Shown here: in pieces, positions 10,459 to 21,564 of the stretch | Layout: each line of letters begins with the position of its first letter | How positions within the stretch are numbered: position 1 is the stretch's first letter | Made by a program: the position numbers and the translations under genes | Assembly (NCBI GenBank): GCA_029706075.1 | Contig: JAINUG010000485.1 | Span: forward strand, 124,001-188,000 | Direction of reading: 5' to 3' | DNA from: Aldrovandia affinis | Taxonomy: Eukaryota > Chordata > Actinopteri > Notacanthiformes > Halosauridae | DNA length: 64,000 bases | Notes under the pieces: generated by a model | What the model saw: the letters and a program-made list of their open reading frames with translations, nothing else | Told to the model about the DNA's origin: nothing | Database searches by the model: none

Positions 10459-10715
10459 TCAGTAAACACATTTTTTTCCTGTTTTGCTTTTTTTCAGCCA
10501 AAATCTTGGCCACACAAAAATCTTTTGCAGTTCTTCCTCATAAAATGTACCTATGTTTTCACCAGCATAGTCTTCCAGCCTGTACACAGGTGGGGCCCTC
10601 GGGACACATTCTACAACCTTGAAATACTCATCTGTAAAATTTTGCTCATAGCCTTTCACAAAAGGTCAATTTGCCCGGGACACTCTGACTGCCAACATTA
10701 AACCTAAATCATATA
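10459..10715 (-). pseudogene. Polinton/Maverick-like integrase C-terminal fragment
   Basis: The minus strand encodes VRVSRAN, a stop, PFVKGYEQNFTDEYFKVVE, then PPVYRLEDYAGENI and GTFYEEELQKI. This matches the pattern of the C-terminal part of retroviral-like integrases of Polinton (Maverick) DNA transposons, which ends in a chromodomain-like module. The catalytic DDE core is absent, and an in-frame TGA near 10675 breaks it. No Polinton polymerase, capsid or terminal repeats are visible nearby, so it is an isolated scrap. Confidence is moderate because recognition is by motif memory. Confidence 0.5.
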
Positions 10716-11270
10716 TTTTTTCTCATGGATTGAAAACAGGCCGTAATAAGGTTTCATTATTCACATCAGCAGGTTTTATTTGAATACTGCTGTGATAACT
10801 GTAGTTGTAAGCACTAACCATATTTTGTACATTGTTAGGTGGCTAAAGAATAATGACGTAAATTAATTTGTTTAAAAACATTTATATATGTTTTAAAATG
10901 CATCCCATGTCAAGGAACTTTATACATTTCAAGTTTGGCATTTTTGTCAAGAAATACTGAGAGAAATGAGACTGACAGTGATGGACCAGGGCCGAGTAGA
11001 CGACCTGAACCCCAGGTGTCAGCCACAGGAATGCTTATGTCCCTTTATCATTAGGCCAATACAGAGCCAGGCTGTGTGCAGGGAATGTGATTCAGCACAG
11101 AGAACCCAGGACAGAAAGCATCTGTCTGCAAATTCAGAGCTGGTACAGCAGCCGTATTCAACCGATCAAACGCTTTGAGCTCTAAACTATTTTTCAGCCA
11201 AGAACAACTGTAAACTATTATTTACTTACTTACTTACTCACGCCTGTTACCCCGCCTGGGGCATAGGCCA

Positions 11271-12332
11271 TCAACAAGAGTCCTCCAAGCATTCTGGTCC
11301 TGGGCCAACTTCTCCAGCTGTCCCCAAGAGTGGCCCATCCTCTTGACATCTGCCTCCAAGTCTCGACGCCAAGTATTTTCGTGGTCTACCTCTATTTCTC
11401 TTCCCTTGGGGGTTCCATTTGAGGGATTGTCTTGTGATGTTTAAGGCTGGTTTACGGAGAGTATGACCGATCCATCTCCAACGCCATTGGAGAATCTCTT
11501 CCTCTGCTGGCTGCTGTTTTGTTTGTTCCCATAGGGCTTTGTTGCTGATGGTGTTAGGCCAGCGAACCTGGAGGATTCGTCTCAGGCAGGTGTTAATGAA
11601 GGTTTGAATTTTCTTCATAGTGGTGGCAGTGGTCCTCCATGTCTCGGCGCCGTATAATAAGACTGACTTCACGTTGGTGTTAAAGATTCTGATCTTGGTT
11701 GTGATGGAAAGGTCTCTTGAGTTCCAGATGGTTTTTAGTTGGATAAAAGCTGCTCTGGCTTTGCCAATTCTGGCTGTGACATCGGCGTCTGTTCCTCCTT
11801 GCTTGTTGACCATGCTGCCCAAGTAGGTGAAGTCGTCTACCTCCTCCAGTACTTCCCCTTCTAGCATGATGGGTGGTGTGTTCTCAGCGTTGACCTTCAT
11901 GACCTTGCTCTTCCCTCTGTGGATGTTTAGTCCCAGACAGACTGAGTTGTTTGCAATGGTGATGGTCTTTTCCTGCATCTGCTGCTGGGTGTGCGAGAGA
12001 AGGGCCAGATCGTCTGCAAAGTCAAGGTCTTCTAGTTGGGTCCATGGCGTCCATTGTATGCCATTTCGCTTCTCTGCTGTCGATTGCTTCATAACCTAAT
12101 CTATAGCCAGCAGGAACAAAAATGGTGACAGCAAACAACCCTGTCTCACTCCTGTTTTTATTTGGAAGACATCAGTGGGTTGACCGCCATGGATTTCTCT
12201 GCAGGTCATCCCCTCGTACGAGTTCTTGATGATGTTGGTGTACTTCTCTGGCACGCCGTAGTGTCTGATAAGCTTCCAGTGGGTCGCTCGATCAAGACTG
12301 TCGAAAGCCTTTTCGTAGTCAATGAAGTTCAC
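11271..12332 (-). pseudogene. RTE-type LINE: RT catalytic and C-terminal part
   Basis: ORF 12096-12332 carries NFIDYEKAFDSLDR and GVRQGCLLSPFLFLLAID. A stop codon ends it, and ORF 11271-12092 follows in the same strand and frame order with the catalytic box [12 protein letters not shown]. Next come [19 protein letters not shown] and the C-terminal [17 protein letters not shown] block. The conserved FADD aspartates are present. The stop (about 12096) and the frame break around 12333-12434 inactivate the copy. Confidence 0.85.
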
Positions 12333-12434
12333 GACTAGGGGTGAATTCCACTCCAGTGACTGCTCCAGGATTATGCGCAGAGTTGCAATCTGGTCTGTGC
12401 AGGATCTGCCCTTGCGGAAGCCAGCCTACTGATC

Positions 12435-14358
12435 TCATAGCTGTGGGTCCACAACGTCCTTCATCCTGTCCAGTATGATCCTATTGAATACTTTGCCTGG
12501 GATGGATAGTAGTGTAATCCCTCTGTAGTTTGCACATAGGCTCAGATCACCCTTCTTTGGTGACTTGATGAGGCAACCCTCCTTCCATTCAGATGGGATG
12601 TGTTCTCCTTCCCATATCTCCTTGAAGAGAGGATGTAGTGGCTCTACTGTGGTCTCGATGTCGGCCTTCAACGCCTCTGCTGGAATACTGTCAGGTCCTG
12701 CAGCCTTGCCATTTCTTAGCTTCTTAATGGCTTTTCGGATCTCTTCCTTTGTTGGTACGCCACAGTCTATTGGCAGATCACAGTCAGCTTGTTGAATATC
12801 TGGTGGGTTCTGTGGTGCTGGTCTGCTTAGTAATTCCTCAAAATATTCCATCCATCTTCTCTTTTGCCCTTCCTCTCCAATGATTGGCTTTCCTTCTTTA
12901 TCTTTTACTGGTCTTTCTGGTTTACTGAACTTTCCAGACAGCTTCTTGGTAGTGGCATACAGGTCTTTCATGTTTCCATATCTAGCTGCTTCTTCAGCTT
13001 CTGCCGCAAAGGTCTCCACATAGATCCTCTTGTCTGCTCTGATGCTTTTCTTAGCACTCTTTGTGGCATCTGCATGCTGTTTTTGTGCTTTGGACTTCTC
13101 TGATCTTGTGTGGCTGTTGTTCATTTGCGCCTTCTTCTGTTTTCTCTCCTCTATCTTCCGCAGTGACTCCACTGATATCCATTCCTTGTGGTTTTGTTTT
13201 CTTTGGCCCAGTACTTCTTCGCAAGTTGTCTTTACTGCTTCCTTCACCGCCTTCCACTTCTCATCGATGTTTTCCCCCTCTTCCATCAGCTCTTGTAGGA
13301 CTTGGAACCTGTTCTTGAGTGTGATTTTGTATTCCTCTTGCTTTGTTGGATCTCTCAAAAGTGCTGTATTGAATTTGTCTCGCTGATTCTTCTCTCCTGT
13401 CCAGTTTCTCTTTAATTTTAGCTTCAAGCGGGCAACCAGAAGATGATGGTCTGAAGCAATATCAGCTCCTCTCCTAACACGTACAGCTTGGAGGGATCTC
13501 CTGAACTTCTTTTTAATGCACACGTGGTCTATCTGGTTTTCAGTGGAAAGGTTTGGGGATACCCATGTGGCTTTGTGTATCTTTCTGTGAGGGAAAATGC
13601 TTCCGCCAATGACCAGGTTGTTGGTGGCGCATAGGTCTGCAGACCTCTCCCCATTGTCATTCATTTCTCCTAGGCCATGCTGCCCCATGATTCCCTCATA
13701 GCCCCTGTTGTCACCTCCAATCTGGGTGTTAAGGTCTCCCATTACAATGGTGATGTCTCTTCCTGAGTTGTTCTGAATGATTTTGCAGTCTGCTGTAGTA
13801 TTCTTCCTTACTCTCTTCATCGCTGTCATTTGTAGGCGCGTAGCACTGGATGATGTTCATGTTGATTTTGTCCTTCCTGGTTCTGAAGGAAGCTGCAGTA
13901 GTCCTAGGACCATGTGCCTCCCATCCAATGAGTGCTCTCTGAGCTGTTTTGGACAGCATCAAAGCCACTCCCTGCGTGTGATGTGCGTCATCCTCTTCAT
14001 GGCCTGAGTACAGCAGCATCTCTCCTGTGGCAAGCCTCTTCCGGCCGGATCCAGTCCATCTTGATTCACTAATTCCGAGTATTGCAAGATCGTAGTTCCT
14101 CATCTCGGCAGCGACTTGTGCAGTCTTTCCTGCTTCGTACATGGTCCTTACATTCCATGTTCCAATGTTGGTGACAGCCTTCGTTGAAAGAATGGTGATC
14201 GGCAGTGTAGCTTCCGGATTCCGGCTTTCACTATACAGCGTCATACTACCTCCTGGTGAAGGTCCATCTTCTCCCAGGCCTGAAATTTGTTTTTCTCTTG
14301 TTGACGTTTCTGTAACTAGTGCTTTTTTCCAGGGTGGGGAAGTTAACCCCACGCCCAA
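12435..14358 (-). pseudogene. RTE-type LINE: endonuclease and N-terminal RT
   Basis: Two overlapping frames, 13729-14358 and 12435-13829, together cover an APE-like endonuclease and the start of the RT. Endonuclease landmarks are GTWNVRTMYEAGKTAQV, LGISESRWTGSGRK, IVMGDLNTQIGGDN, ENQIDHVCI and ASDHHLLVARLK. The linker is followed by RT blocks GPDSIPAEALKA and YRGITLLSIPGKVF. One frameshift near 13740-13829 separates the frames, and a stop lies near 12435. The family resembles vertebrate/invertebrate RTE-clade ORF2 proteins often labelled craniofacial development protein 2-like. Few lesions suggest a fairly recent insertion. Confidence 0.85.
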
Positions 14359-15328
14359 CCCCCAACCTGGAGGACCAGGGGAGGGGGGGGAACTGCTTAA
14401 TCTGCCTCCTACCCCTTGACCTGTCTGTTTTGGTTGAACCTGCCGGGGATATACACCCCCTCCAGCCTAGCTCTCAGGGTCATCGGAGTACGCAAGCCTC
14501 TCCACCACAACAAGGTGCAGTTCCATGGAGAGGGAAACTATTATTTAGCCAAGAATAAATGTAAGCCAATCGGCAAGCGGAGCAAGGCTGGGGGGAGGAA
14601 TGATGAGAGCCGGCTGTGGGAGCTCAAAATAGTACAGTATAACCCAGTAGGATAGGATGTCAACACGGGTGTGTGACATATTAAGCATTCCTATAATTCG
14701 GTTGTTAGAAATTCACTGTTAGAGTTGAAACTAGGTAGAGAATGTAATCTTGCATTTACTCACACAAATATACTGGAGTATAAACTCACAATCACTCACA
14801 CAAATATACTGGAATATAAACTCACAATCACTCACTCATATACACTGAAAGGTGATGTTTTGTATAATTATATGCGGTCACAAGATGTTTGTATACGTAT
14901 AGGTGGTTACAAGATGTTTGTAGAATTGTACGCGGTCACAGGATGTATTACAGAATGTATTGAGTTATTTTGTGTCACTGTTTCTAGCATAGCAGAGATA
15001 CTATTGCTTAATAGAAAGATAAAATTCCATATAAGGTGCTTGGATAAATCATTATTTTTAGCTTGGCGGAACCACCATTAGAAAAGTGATGAGTAAAGCA
15101 CTTGGTAAATTGCCAATATTGTGTAAAAGTCAGCTGAGAAGGGACCACCCCCAGGGGAGGGATGGAGAGATGGGAATAGCTATTTATGGATAAAACCACC
15201 ATTATTTTCGAGTGATTAATGTTACGCATAACTAAAAGACTAATTAAAATGGCCAGAAAAGTAAAACAATAAGGTAAGCCAATGAGGGAAACGAATGAAG
15301 TGACCAATCATGTAACTATTAAGCAGAG

Positions 15329-15335
15329 TATATAA
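15329..15335 (+). promoter_or_regulatory. LTR TATA box
   Basis: TATATAA, 68 bp upstream of an AATAAA polyadenylation signal (15403-15408). The order CCAAT, TATA, AATAAA is the expected U3-R layout of a retroviral LTR and is conserved in the copy at 63 kb. Confidence 0.6.
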
Positions 15336-15711
15336 ACTTTTTTGAAACAAAGGAATATTGGAGCTGCTTGCAAGCTGCTCTCGGCTTTGTGATTTCATCT
15401 GAAATAAAGTCTAAACTTTGAAAATCTTTTGCCTGAAACCTCTTCTCTACTTTTTGGAAAATTGAGCAAAACGGGACTTAGAAAATCATTTGATTTCTGA
15501 ATAATTGAACAAAAAGGATTTAGAAAATATTTTGAAAAGATTAACAAAAAGGACTTAGAAAATATTTTGAAAAGATTCTGAAAACTGGGAAAGACTCTAA
15601 TTTTCCACAACAAATGTACAATCTATTGTGTCTGACAACACTTCTTTCCAGTTTGCATCATAAACTTGTCTCAGACAATCCATATGCCCATCTAGGAGTG
15701 CAACGTTTATG

Positions 15712-16023
15712 TTAGGCTGCAATTTGTGGTTTTTCTAAATTGAAATATAAATAATTTGGGTCAGGCTCATAAAAGCAGTTGTGCTGCCTTTGGCTAGGGT
15801 GGCTAACTATACAGCCATAACAGTTCTCTTTCATGTCTTGCTCAATAATAAAGTGCAAGATGCAGGCCATTGAATTGATGGTTCTGATGACCCTGACGAT
15901 ATTGGTGCTGTCAGGTACAGTTGAGTCAGGCAGAGGCCACGGTAGATAGGTCAGGTTGCTTTTACAAAAGACTTGCCCCAAAAGATCCAGCCAGCCATCG
16001 ATGTCTCTGAAATCAAGGCCCAA
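15712..16023 (-). CDS. Uncharacterised ORF, 103 codons
   Basis: An open minus-strand frame rich in Cys, Trp, Pro and aromatic residues, not low-complexity. It includes DGWLDLLGQVFCKSNLTYLP, INSMACILHFIIEQDM and CYGCIVSHPSQRQHNC. The C-x-x-C and H-x-C spacing could coordinate metal. Composition and the ordered pattern of hydrophobic and polar residues look protein-like. The family is not recognised; a viral-like or Polinton-like accessory gene, or an exon of a host gene, are all possible. It lies about 430 bp downstream, on the same strand, of another small ORF at 16452-16655. Confidence 0.35.
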   Translation of the reverse strand: MGLDFRDIDGWLDLLGQVFCKSNLTYLPWPLPDSTVPDSTNIVRVIRTINSMACILHFIIEQDMKENCYGCIVSHPSQRQHNCFYEPDPNYLYFNLEKPQIAA

Positions 16024-16451
16024 TCACAGACATTGTCATCCTGGGTGTTAGAGATGTGAGCCATGTTTTTTTCACTGCTTGAAAGAGATGTTTAAAAACA
16101 GCTGTCCCTTGGCTTATTTAAGTACAAAACTAGTCAAAGGAGGGTGGGTTTAAAATGAATGGGGGCAGGAGGGCGGGAGCTTACGTCTGCGGAGTTCCGG
16201 ACCTATAATTTTCTTGTAATAAATTGTAATGCCCTCTGATTCTTCCACCACGAAAATAAATAGTCTATCTTTTTAAAGTAAGTATTCAGTTCACGCAGGT
16301 CTTTTCAAAGAAAACTGATTGTGTTTTCCGTTTCCTGTATCATATTTTGAAGAAGCGACAATGAACTTTATTTAAAAACAACCTGTTCTTCCCAGGCGCC
16401 CTCAACTTGAACACAATGTAGTCTGTTTATAGGATGTGTTGGGTCTTGCAA

Positions 16452-16655
16452 TTAATTCAAGAACACCGAATACGTACTGTGGGGCTTTTTCAACCCCAAA
16501 TCCCACGCTTGGTTTACGCCGCAAAGCTCTTCTCTGATTTTGTACCAGTCATCCCCAAAATATTCAATAAAAGTCGTGTCTGCATTAAACACTGATGACT
16601 TTTCCATATTATACAGCTTGACGTTCCCCTTACCAAATAAAATTAGTAGCCGCAA
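16452..16655 (-). CDS. Uncharacterised small ORF, 67 codons
   Basis: An internal Met (near 16604) gives MEKSSVFNADTTFIEYFGDD, then WYKIREELCGVNQAWDLGLK, ending at 16452. It looks protein-like but is short. It may be the upstream portion of the same gene as the ORF at 15712-16023 (same strand, about 430 bp apart), either as separate exons or as a broken frame. No family is recognised. Confidence 0.3.
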   Translation of the reverse strand: MRLLILFGKGNVKLYNMEKSSVFNADTTFIEYFGDDWYKIREELCGVNQAWDLGLKKPHSTYSVFLN

Positions 16656-16659
16656 ATTT

Positions 16660-17990
16660 GTTCATTTTAGGTAAGCTATTGTTGCTCCAATGATTCTGTA
16701 GGAGCCAACAATACCCTAGCTTTAAACTTAATTACTATTTTGGGGGCATCAGGACAGATATAATGCTCCATTGCAATATAGCGATTAGGTCAGATTTTCT
16801 CAAAGTGACCAGAAAAACTGTCTTTATTCATATTCGCTATATGCATGGACTCACAAACATCAGAACCCTGGGGTCCCTGGTAAAAAGTTCACGAATATTT
16901 ATATAAAGATCAGAGCTTTGGACATCAAAAAAACAGATGTCACCCCCTGGGGATTCCTGGTCAAATGGTCACACACTCACCTGTCAAATAGTTTGCTTGA
17001 TTACTTAAGGGTCAACAGTGACATTCCTAAGTGACATCTGTCACGTGCTTATAAACCACTGGAACTTGAACTAAACCTTGAGTTTGTCTTGGAGTTATTT
17101 TCTTCTACCTACTCAAAGGGGAGTTTAAACATGGTAATGACTTGATGTACATTTCATTTACAGCCTGGTGCTGTAAGAAGTTAAGCTAAATGCATGTGCT
17201 CCTAAAAGTTAGATAAGCTGCTTCTTCTTCTTCTTCTTCTTCTTCTTCTTCTTCTTCATCTTATTATTATTATATTATTATTATTATTTTTTATAACACA
17301 GTTTAAAAATTGAACATGTATTTTATAATTGCTGTCATTAAGTAGAAATCAAAGTGAGAATTCTGATCTTTGGGAGGTTATATAATACTAATGCAAAGGC
17401 TTTCAAACATAATATTTTTATGTCTGCATTTACCAATATTCACTGTAGAAATCCCAAGAAGACTTTTAAGAGTATCGGTTTTGGTATTGGTATCGGGATA
17501 CTAGCCTTGGTATTACTTAGTAGCGGATCAAAAGAAAATCAGTGGTATTGCCCATCCCTAGTTGTAATGTGGATAATTTTATTTAGGCATAATGAGAAAA
17601 TGCTCATTTCATTGTCAGGTTTTTGTCGACTGACAGCACTGTCACATTGACCTACACTCATGCACTTCATTAGCTTGCTCATACATATTAGGCTGTATGC
17701 TACATGTTACAAATATTACATGTAAATGATATTGCACTGAGTTATTTAACCTCCATAGTTAATATAAATGGCAATTGCAAAGGGGAAATTCTGTCCTGGT
17801 TCCTGTGATTCCTATCGGCAGCAATGCTTTGGTAGTTACTTTATTACGGGTGTATGGGTGTGTGTGTGTGTCTTACGGGAGGGAAGAGATGATGTTAGCC
17901 ATAAAAAAACAGTTATTCACACAGTTGATAATTCACAGATTAGCATTCAGTAACTTGTAGAAAAATCAGAGACAAAACAGTAGTCAAAAT
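16660..17990. other. AT-rich DNA with microsatellite, no gene seen
   Basis: Apart from the (CTT)n/(ATT)n tract at 17219-17291 nothing is recognised. The ORFs here (17354-17650, 17768-17960) are short and lack family signal. Confidence 0.4.
17219..17291. repeat. Compound (CTT)n-(ATT)n microsatellite
   Basis: About a dozen CTT units followed by ATT units with minor interruptions. Confidence 0.9.
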
Positions 17991-18000
17991 GGCAAACCTA

Positions 18001-18240
18001 GGGGCTGACGGATAGCATAGCGGTCTAACGTACCCGTATTTTGGTTGGTCCAATACGAGTGTGAGCTGCCTATCACGGACGTGGTTCGAAACCCATCTGA
18101 GCCAGACTGGCCCTGGCCATTAGCCCCGATCGGGTCTGTTCTTTGGCTGTCCGCCCCAGGGGGAGGGAGGATGGTGAGCTGGCATGAGTTCATCGAGGAG
18201 CGGAAAAGCGTCCCTGTAAGAGTAGGTGGGTGGGTTCCAT
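18001..18240 (+). mobile_element. tRNA-derived SINE, family 2, copy 1
   Basis: The head has Pol III-like A and B box regions (ggatagcatagcggtctaa; ggttcgaaacccatctg). A body follows containing ggctgtccgccccaggggga and gaggatggtgagctggca. A related body occurs at 31673-31850 (gtgagccccgtaggggacag; gggtgagccggcacagg), which supports a repeated family. Confidence 0.6.
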
Positions 18241-18270
18241 CTTGGATAAGCAGAGAACATTTTTATAATA

Positions 18271-18505
18271 CGGGGGTGGCAGTAGCCCAGTGGTTAGCTA
18301 CATGGGCTGGCAAGCAAAGGGTTCTGGTTCGAATCCCAGGAAGGCCAATGGAAAAGCAAAGAACTGTAAACCGGACGGAGACTAGTTCATTCTGGGGGCA
18401 CTGCTGAAGTGCCCTTGAGCAAAGCACTGAACCCCTAAAACTGCTCCAGGGGTGCTGTACTATGGCTGATCCTGTGCTCTGACCACTCTGATGGAATACA
18501 TATCT
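18271..18505 (+). mobile_element. tRNA-derived SINE, family 3
   Basis: A-box-like gcagtagcccagtggttag and B-box-like ggttctggttcgaatccc are about 45 bp apart. They are followed by a body with gaagtgcccttgagcaaagc and gctgtactatggctgatcc and a (TG)n run at 18520-18545. The gcccttgagcaa core is common to fish SINEs. Confidence 0.65.
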
Positions 18506-18514
18506 ATAGTGGTC

Positions 18515-18545
<31 letters not shown>

Positions 18546-18799
18546 ATCAAGGGAAGATATTCAAAAAGACAAATTCCAATTACCTTGTGTAATGGCTAAT
18601 AAAATATATTCCTATTTTTATTCCTAATACTCAAATGTCTGTGAGCTTTGATGTGTCATGACGGGACGTGGACTTCTTGTAGCAATCATTGTCACATGGT
18701 TTCATAACGTTGGCTTTTCATGACGATATACAACAAAATAATATAAGCCTGTACTTTAAATCTTAAGAATTAATACTCGTGGAATGTTTTCTTAACATA

Positions 18800-19319
18800 A
18801 TTCGTTCCACTTTTCAAAATTAACTGGGGTAGTACCTCCAGGCAAAGACGCTCAGAACAGCCGAATCCTGACGGAAATGATCGAACTGAGAGAGAAATTC
18901 TCGAACACGTTTGCAGTCTACTTCCTGGAATGAAATCAGAGGCAGCCAGCTAGCGGACGTGGCGACGGTGTGCAGCAGACGCGTTGAATAAATACAATAC
19001 CAGCTACAGATGTGGAAACACTGACGGAGCGCGCTAAGCCTGTTTCGGCACCAGACTTTGATCTCGCAGCCCCCCACGAGAGCTAGTGACAATACAGCTT
19101 ATTTCATTTATGAAAGCGACATACATATAGAGCAACTGCATTTACAACATTCTATTGTTGTGCCGAATCAGCGAGCTATATCCCCACATTAAATAAAAAC
19201 AACCCTCTCTGCTTTCATGTTAAGAGGGTAAAGAGAAAAAGGAAGGAATTGCGGACCACAGAAATTGTAGTCGAAAGAAAGTTGGTTTTGCTTCTGAGTA
19301 AAGGTTGAAAATTCCATCG
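18800..19319 (+). promoter_or_regulatory. Probable promoter / 5' UTR region of the ZBED-like gene
   Basis: The 500 bp ahead of exon 1 contain a locally CpG-richer patch (about 18850-19080) inside otherwise AT-rich DNA, as expected for a vertebrate CpG promoter. An in-frame TAA lies about 20 bp before the ATG at 19320, so translation cannot begin further upstream in that frame without splicing. The transcription start is not determinable here. Confidence 0.35.
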
Positions 19320-19469
19320 ATGGCGTCAAATTCGAGGGTGTCTATTCTGGATTACTTCAATATCGTTTTTGAGGGAGAAAATGGCAAGATTGAATCAAAC
19401 TGCAAGGCATGTGGAACCAGGATCCAGGCTAAACGGACAGTAACATCCAACTTCGTCACACATTTGAAG
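19320..19469 (+). CDS. ZBED-like gene, exon 1: BED zinc finger
   Basis: Fifty codons from ATG 19320 to AAG 19469, followed by the splice donor gtacga at 19470. It encodes the first part of a BED-type DNA-binding zinc finger: DYFNIVFEGENGK, then C28-x2-C31 (NCKACGTRI) and H48 in NFVTHLK. The second histidine (H53) comes from exon 2, which begins RKHQ. The intron therefore splits the finger C-x2-C-x16-H-x4-H, and splicing in phase 0 rebuilds it exactly. BED fingers are found in hAT transposases and in the domesticated ZBED proteins. The start is chosen because it is the first Met after an in-frame stop. Confidence 0.82.
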
Positions 19470-20199
19470 GTACGATATCTAGATTTATTTGTTTAGTGTT
19501 GCAAACTGATGGAGAGTATTTAGCCCAATCAAAGCGGAAAACGTAGCGAGAATTGGATACATTGTTCCGAAAATGATGCGCGTAGGGGATTTTTAGAATA
19601 GCAGTAAATAAAGAACTCTCTGGGTGTGGGGGTCAAGCATGGTTGGAAATAGATTGATATAGATTCTAACCTCATCATTACGAATCACAGCATTACGAAA
19701 CGCACACAACATAATTTTACGTATTCACCATTGATACTGAAATCAAGGAAATGTCATGGTTTGTAGGCTATTTACTCTGCCACACCTGCATAAGCTGCAC
19801 ACATTTATAGCCTAAATAATATATTGAAAGAAAACACTTGTGCATGACTGTACCAGGTAGATTTCAGATTTGTAATTTCGCTTTTAATTAATTGATTACA
19901 ATACGTGATTAAAATGGAAATTAATAGCCAAGTTCAGGGCCGCATTAAGCCTCCCCGGGGCCCAGGGCTAACACACCTCCTGGGGCCCTATGTCCACGAT
20001 TTTCAACTGGAAAAGTAAAAGCACATTGACGCGACCAGGCCTGATAATGATAAAGACATGTTGCAAATTCGACAAATAGGCCTATGACAAAGGATATCAG
20101 AAGTAGATAGTGAATATGTTACAGAATTAGACCTCCAATTGAAAACTTTGAACGTTGTAATGTAGTAAAAGCCGTCAAAGAGTACCGACTCTTATATTA

Positions 20200-21564
20200 C
20201 AGGGCTCCAGACTAACTTTTTGCAGTGCACCCAACCTCTTTTTTTTAGGTGCACCAGCACAAAATGTAGGTGCACCCAATGTTTTCATTGTGTCGCCTTC
20301 AACGCCATAAGGTCACCTTTTTATCGCTCTCCATAACTTTCATAAATGTATCTTCGGATCCAAGACACCCAATTCTATAATGCATGGGCAAGGACATATA
20401 AAACCGCACTTCAGAACACTGAAGATGGCTCAAGCAGCCATAATGTGTTGGTCCAGTGTCATTTAACTACGCAATAAGGCTTGTAACTTATTCTGAAGAA
20501 TGATTACATTGGATCTGAAGGTTTGCTGATTTTATTTATTTATTTGACACTGTTAAGTTTCTTCATGAGGATAATTTCTGATTTGAATTTAGTAAACAGC
20601 AACTCCTCTTTGGCAATGTTGTATGCAACATTAAATTTAATTATCATTTCCGATTCCTCAGAGCTCCTGATTATTACTGCCTGCCGCTGCAATGCAGCTG
20701 GGAGAGGGGCCACTTTCTCTACACACTTGTCACGGCATACAGTATGCTTTTAGACATGTTGTGTTTTTTTAAAGTTTTCGATCGAAACGTTGTTGACCCG
20801 CTTTACGAATGCACTGTTACCAGCCATATTCAGACCGCACTCCCGACAGTAAACGCAGTGCATTGCGTTCCGTCCTTTTTCGTACCTCAGCCAGGGAAAT
20901 TGTTTCAGCCAGTCCTGTCTGAAAGAATACACTTTTTGGCTTTTAATTTGAGTCTCGGGGCGGGCTCTATCTCAGACTCGGTTGTCTCCTCTGGTTCCGA
21001 GTCTGACGCTATCGCCGAAGGACCGGGCTTGGTAGCAGGGACCGCGAGGGCTCCGTGTCTGGGCTGGATGGACTGTCAGTAGTGGGGATGGAGGGAATGA
21101 CAGTAGCATGGCTGGTTGTAGGCTTAGTTTTCTTAATGAAAAAACTTTCAATGTTTTACCTCTCTTCATTTTCCTCGTTTTGTAGCGTTTATTTTCTTTT
21201 TCCGTTTGGCTACTTTAGCGCTCAGGTCGCTAGCAATTTTTAAACACACATAACTTAGAGCAGAGACCACAGCCAATCAGAGGCAAAGACCTGCCCGAGC
21301 TCTGTCTCTTATTGGTTTAGACCACGATATCCTACCAGGATGCGACTGACACGAGCTGGGGTTTAAAATCTTTCACAACACTTGGGCTGCGTTCACCCAT
21401 TTTGGTCACCGGAGAACACAGAGAGATGGTGCGCTTGCGAAATAAATTAATGTTTTCACCTGGGCAGAGTTAGGTGCACCAGTGCACCCTAGACAAATTA
21501 TTAGGTGCACTCGTAAAATATTTGGTCGCATGTGCGACCAAATTGGTCGCACTCTGGAGCCCTG
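20200..21564. mobile_element. Inner hAT element with transposase remnant
   Basis: Ends CAGGGCTCCAGACTAAC and CACTCTGGAGCCCTG are inverted and match the ends of the hAT at 34788-36590. The flanks share only TATTA rather than a clean 8-bp duplication (TTATATTA left, TATTACAA right), so one flank has probably changed. It contains paired ggtgcacc motifs near both ends and a minus-strand transposase exon. Confidence 0.75.
20750..20932 (-). pseudogene. hAT transposase N-terminal zinc-finger exon
   Basis: The minus-strand reading RQDWLKQFPWLRYEKGRN, then MHCVYCRECGLNMAGNSAFV, resembles the TTF-type zinc finger at the N-terminus of a subgroup of hAT transposases and of the vertebrate ZNF862-like proteins. 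The conserved WLKxFPWLRY and C-x2-C are visible. The downstream catalytic region is absent because the element is internally deleted. Confidence 0.6.

Larger units (their letters stand above)
11225..14534 (-). mobile_element. RTE-type LINE inserted in the LTR
   Basis: A complete-looking insertion on the minus strand. A 13-bp target duplication AAACTATTATTTA flanks it at 11212-11224 and 14535-14547, and the host LTR (compare 62065-62110) reads through when it is removed. The 3' end (left side) has a short TAAG-type tandem tail, as in RTE elements. It encodes an endonuclease and reverse transcriptase on one strand, with few breaks. Confidence 0.88.
10958..15609 (+). mobile_element. Retroviral solo LTR split by an RTE LINE
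   Basis: Its ends align with the 3' LTR at 61885-63233: start TGA after 'gaaatac', end ttttccaca at 15609. Without the RTE insertion and one duplication copy it is about 1.33 kb, close to the 1.35 kb of the other LTR. It carries CCAAT (15303), TATATAA (15329-15335) and AATAAA (15403-15408). No primer-binding-site-like sequence or gag follows, and no clear short target duplication was found, so it is read as a solo LTR with altered flanks. Same family as the ERV at 54.8-63.2 kb. Confidence 0.8.

Noticed and set aside
18271-18505. Functional tRNA genes at SINE heads (also 32068, 51472, 59203, 46917)
   Set aside because: A and B boxes are present but there is no cloverleaf with acceptor stem, and each is followed by a SINE body and LINE-like tail.
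18263-18550. Minus ORF with a His/Thr start
   Set aside because: It arises from the (TG)n run and the SINE body on the opposite strand.
20523-21243. Plus-strand ORFs inside the inner hAT
   Set aside because: They lie opposite the transposase exon or have no family signal. The minus strand carries the recognisable zinc finger.
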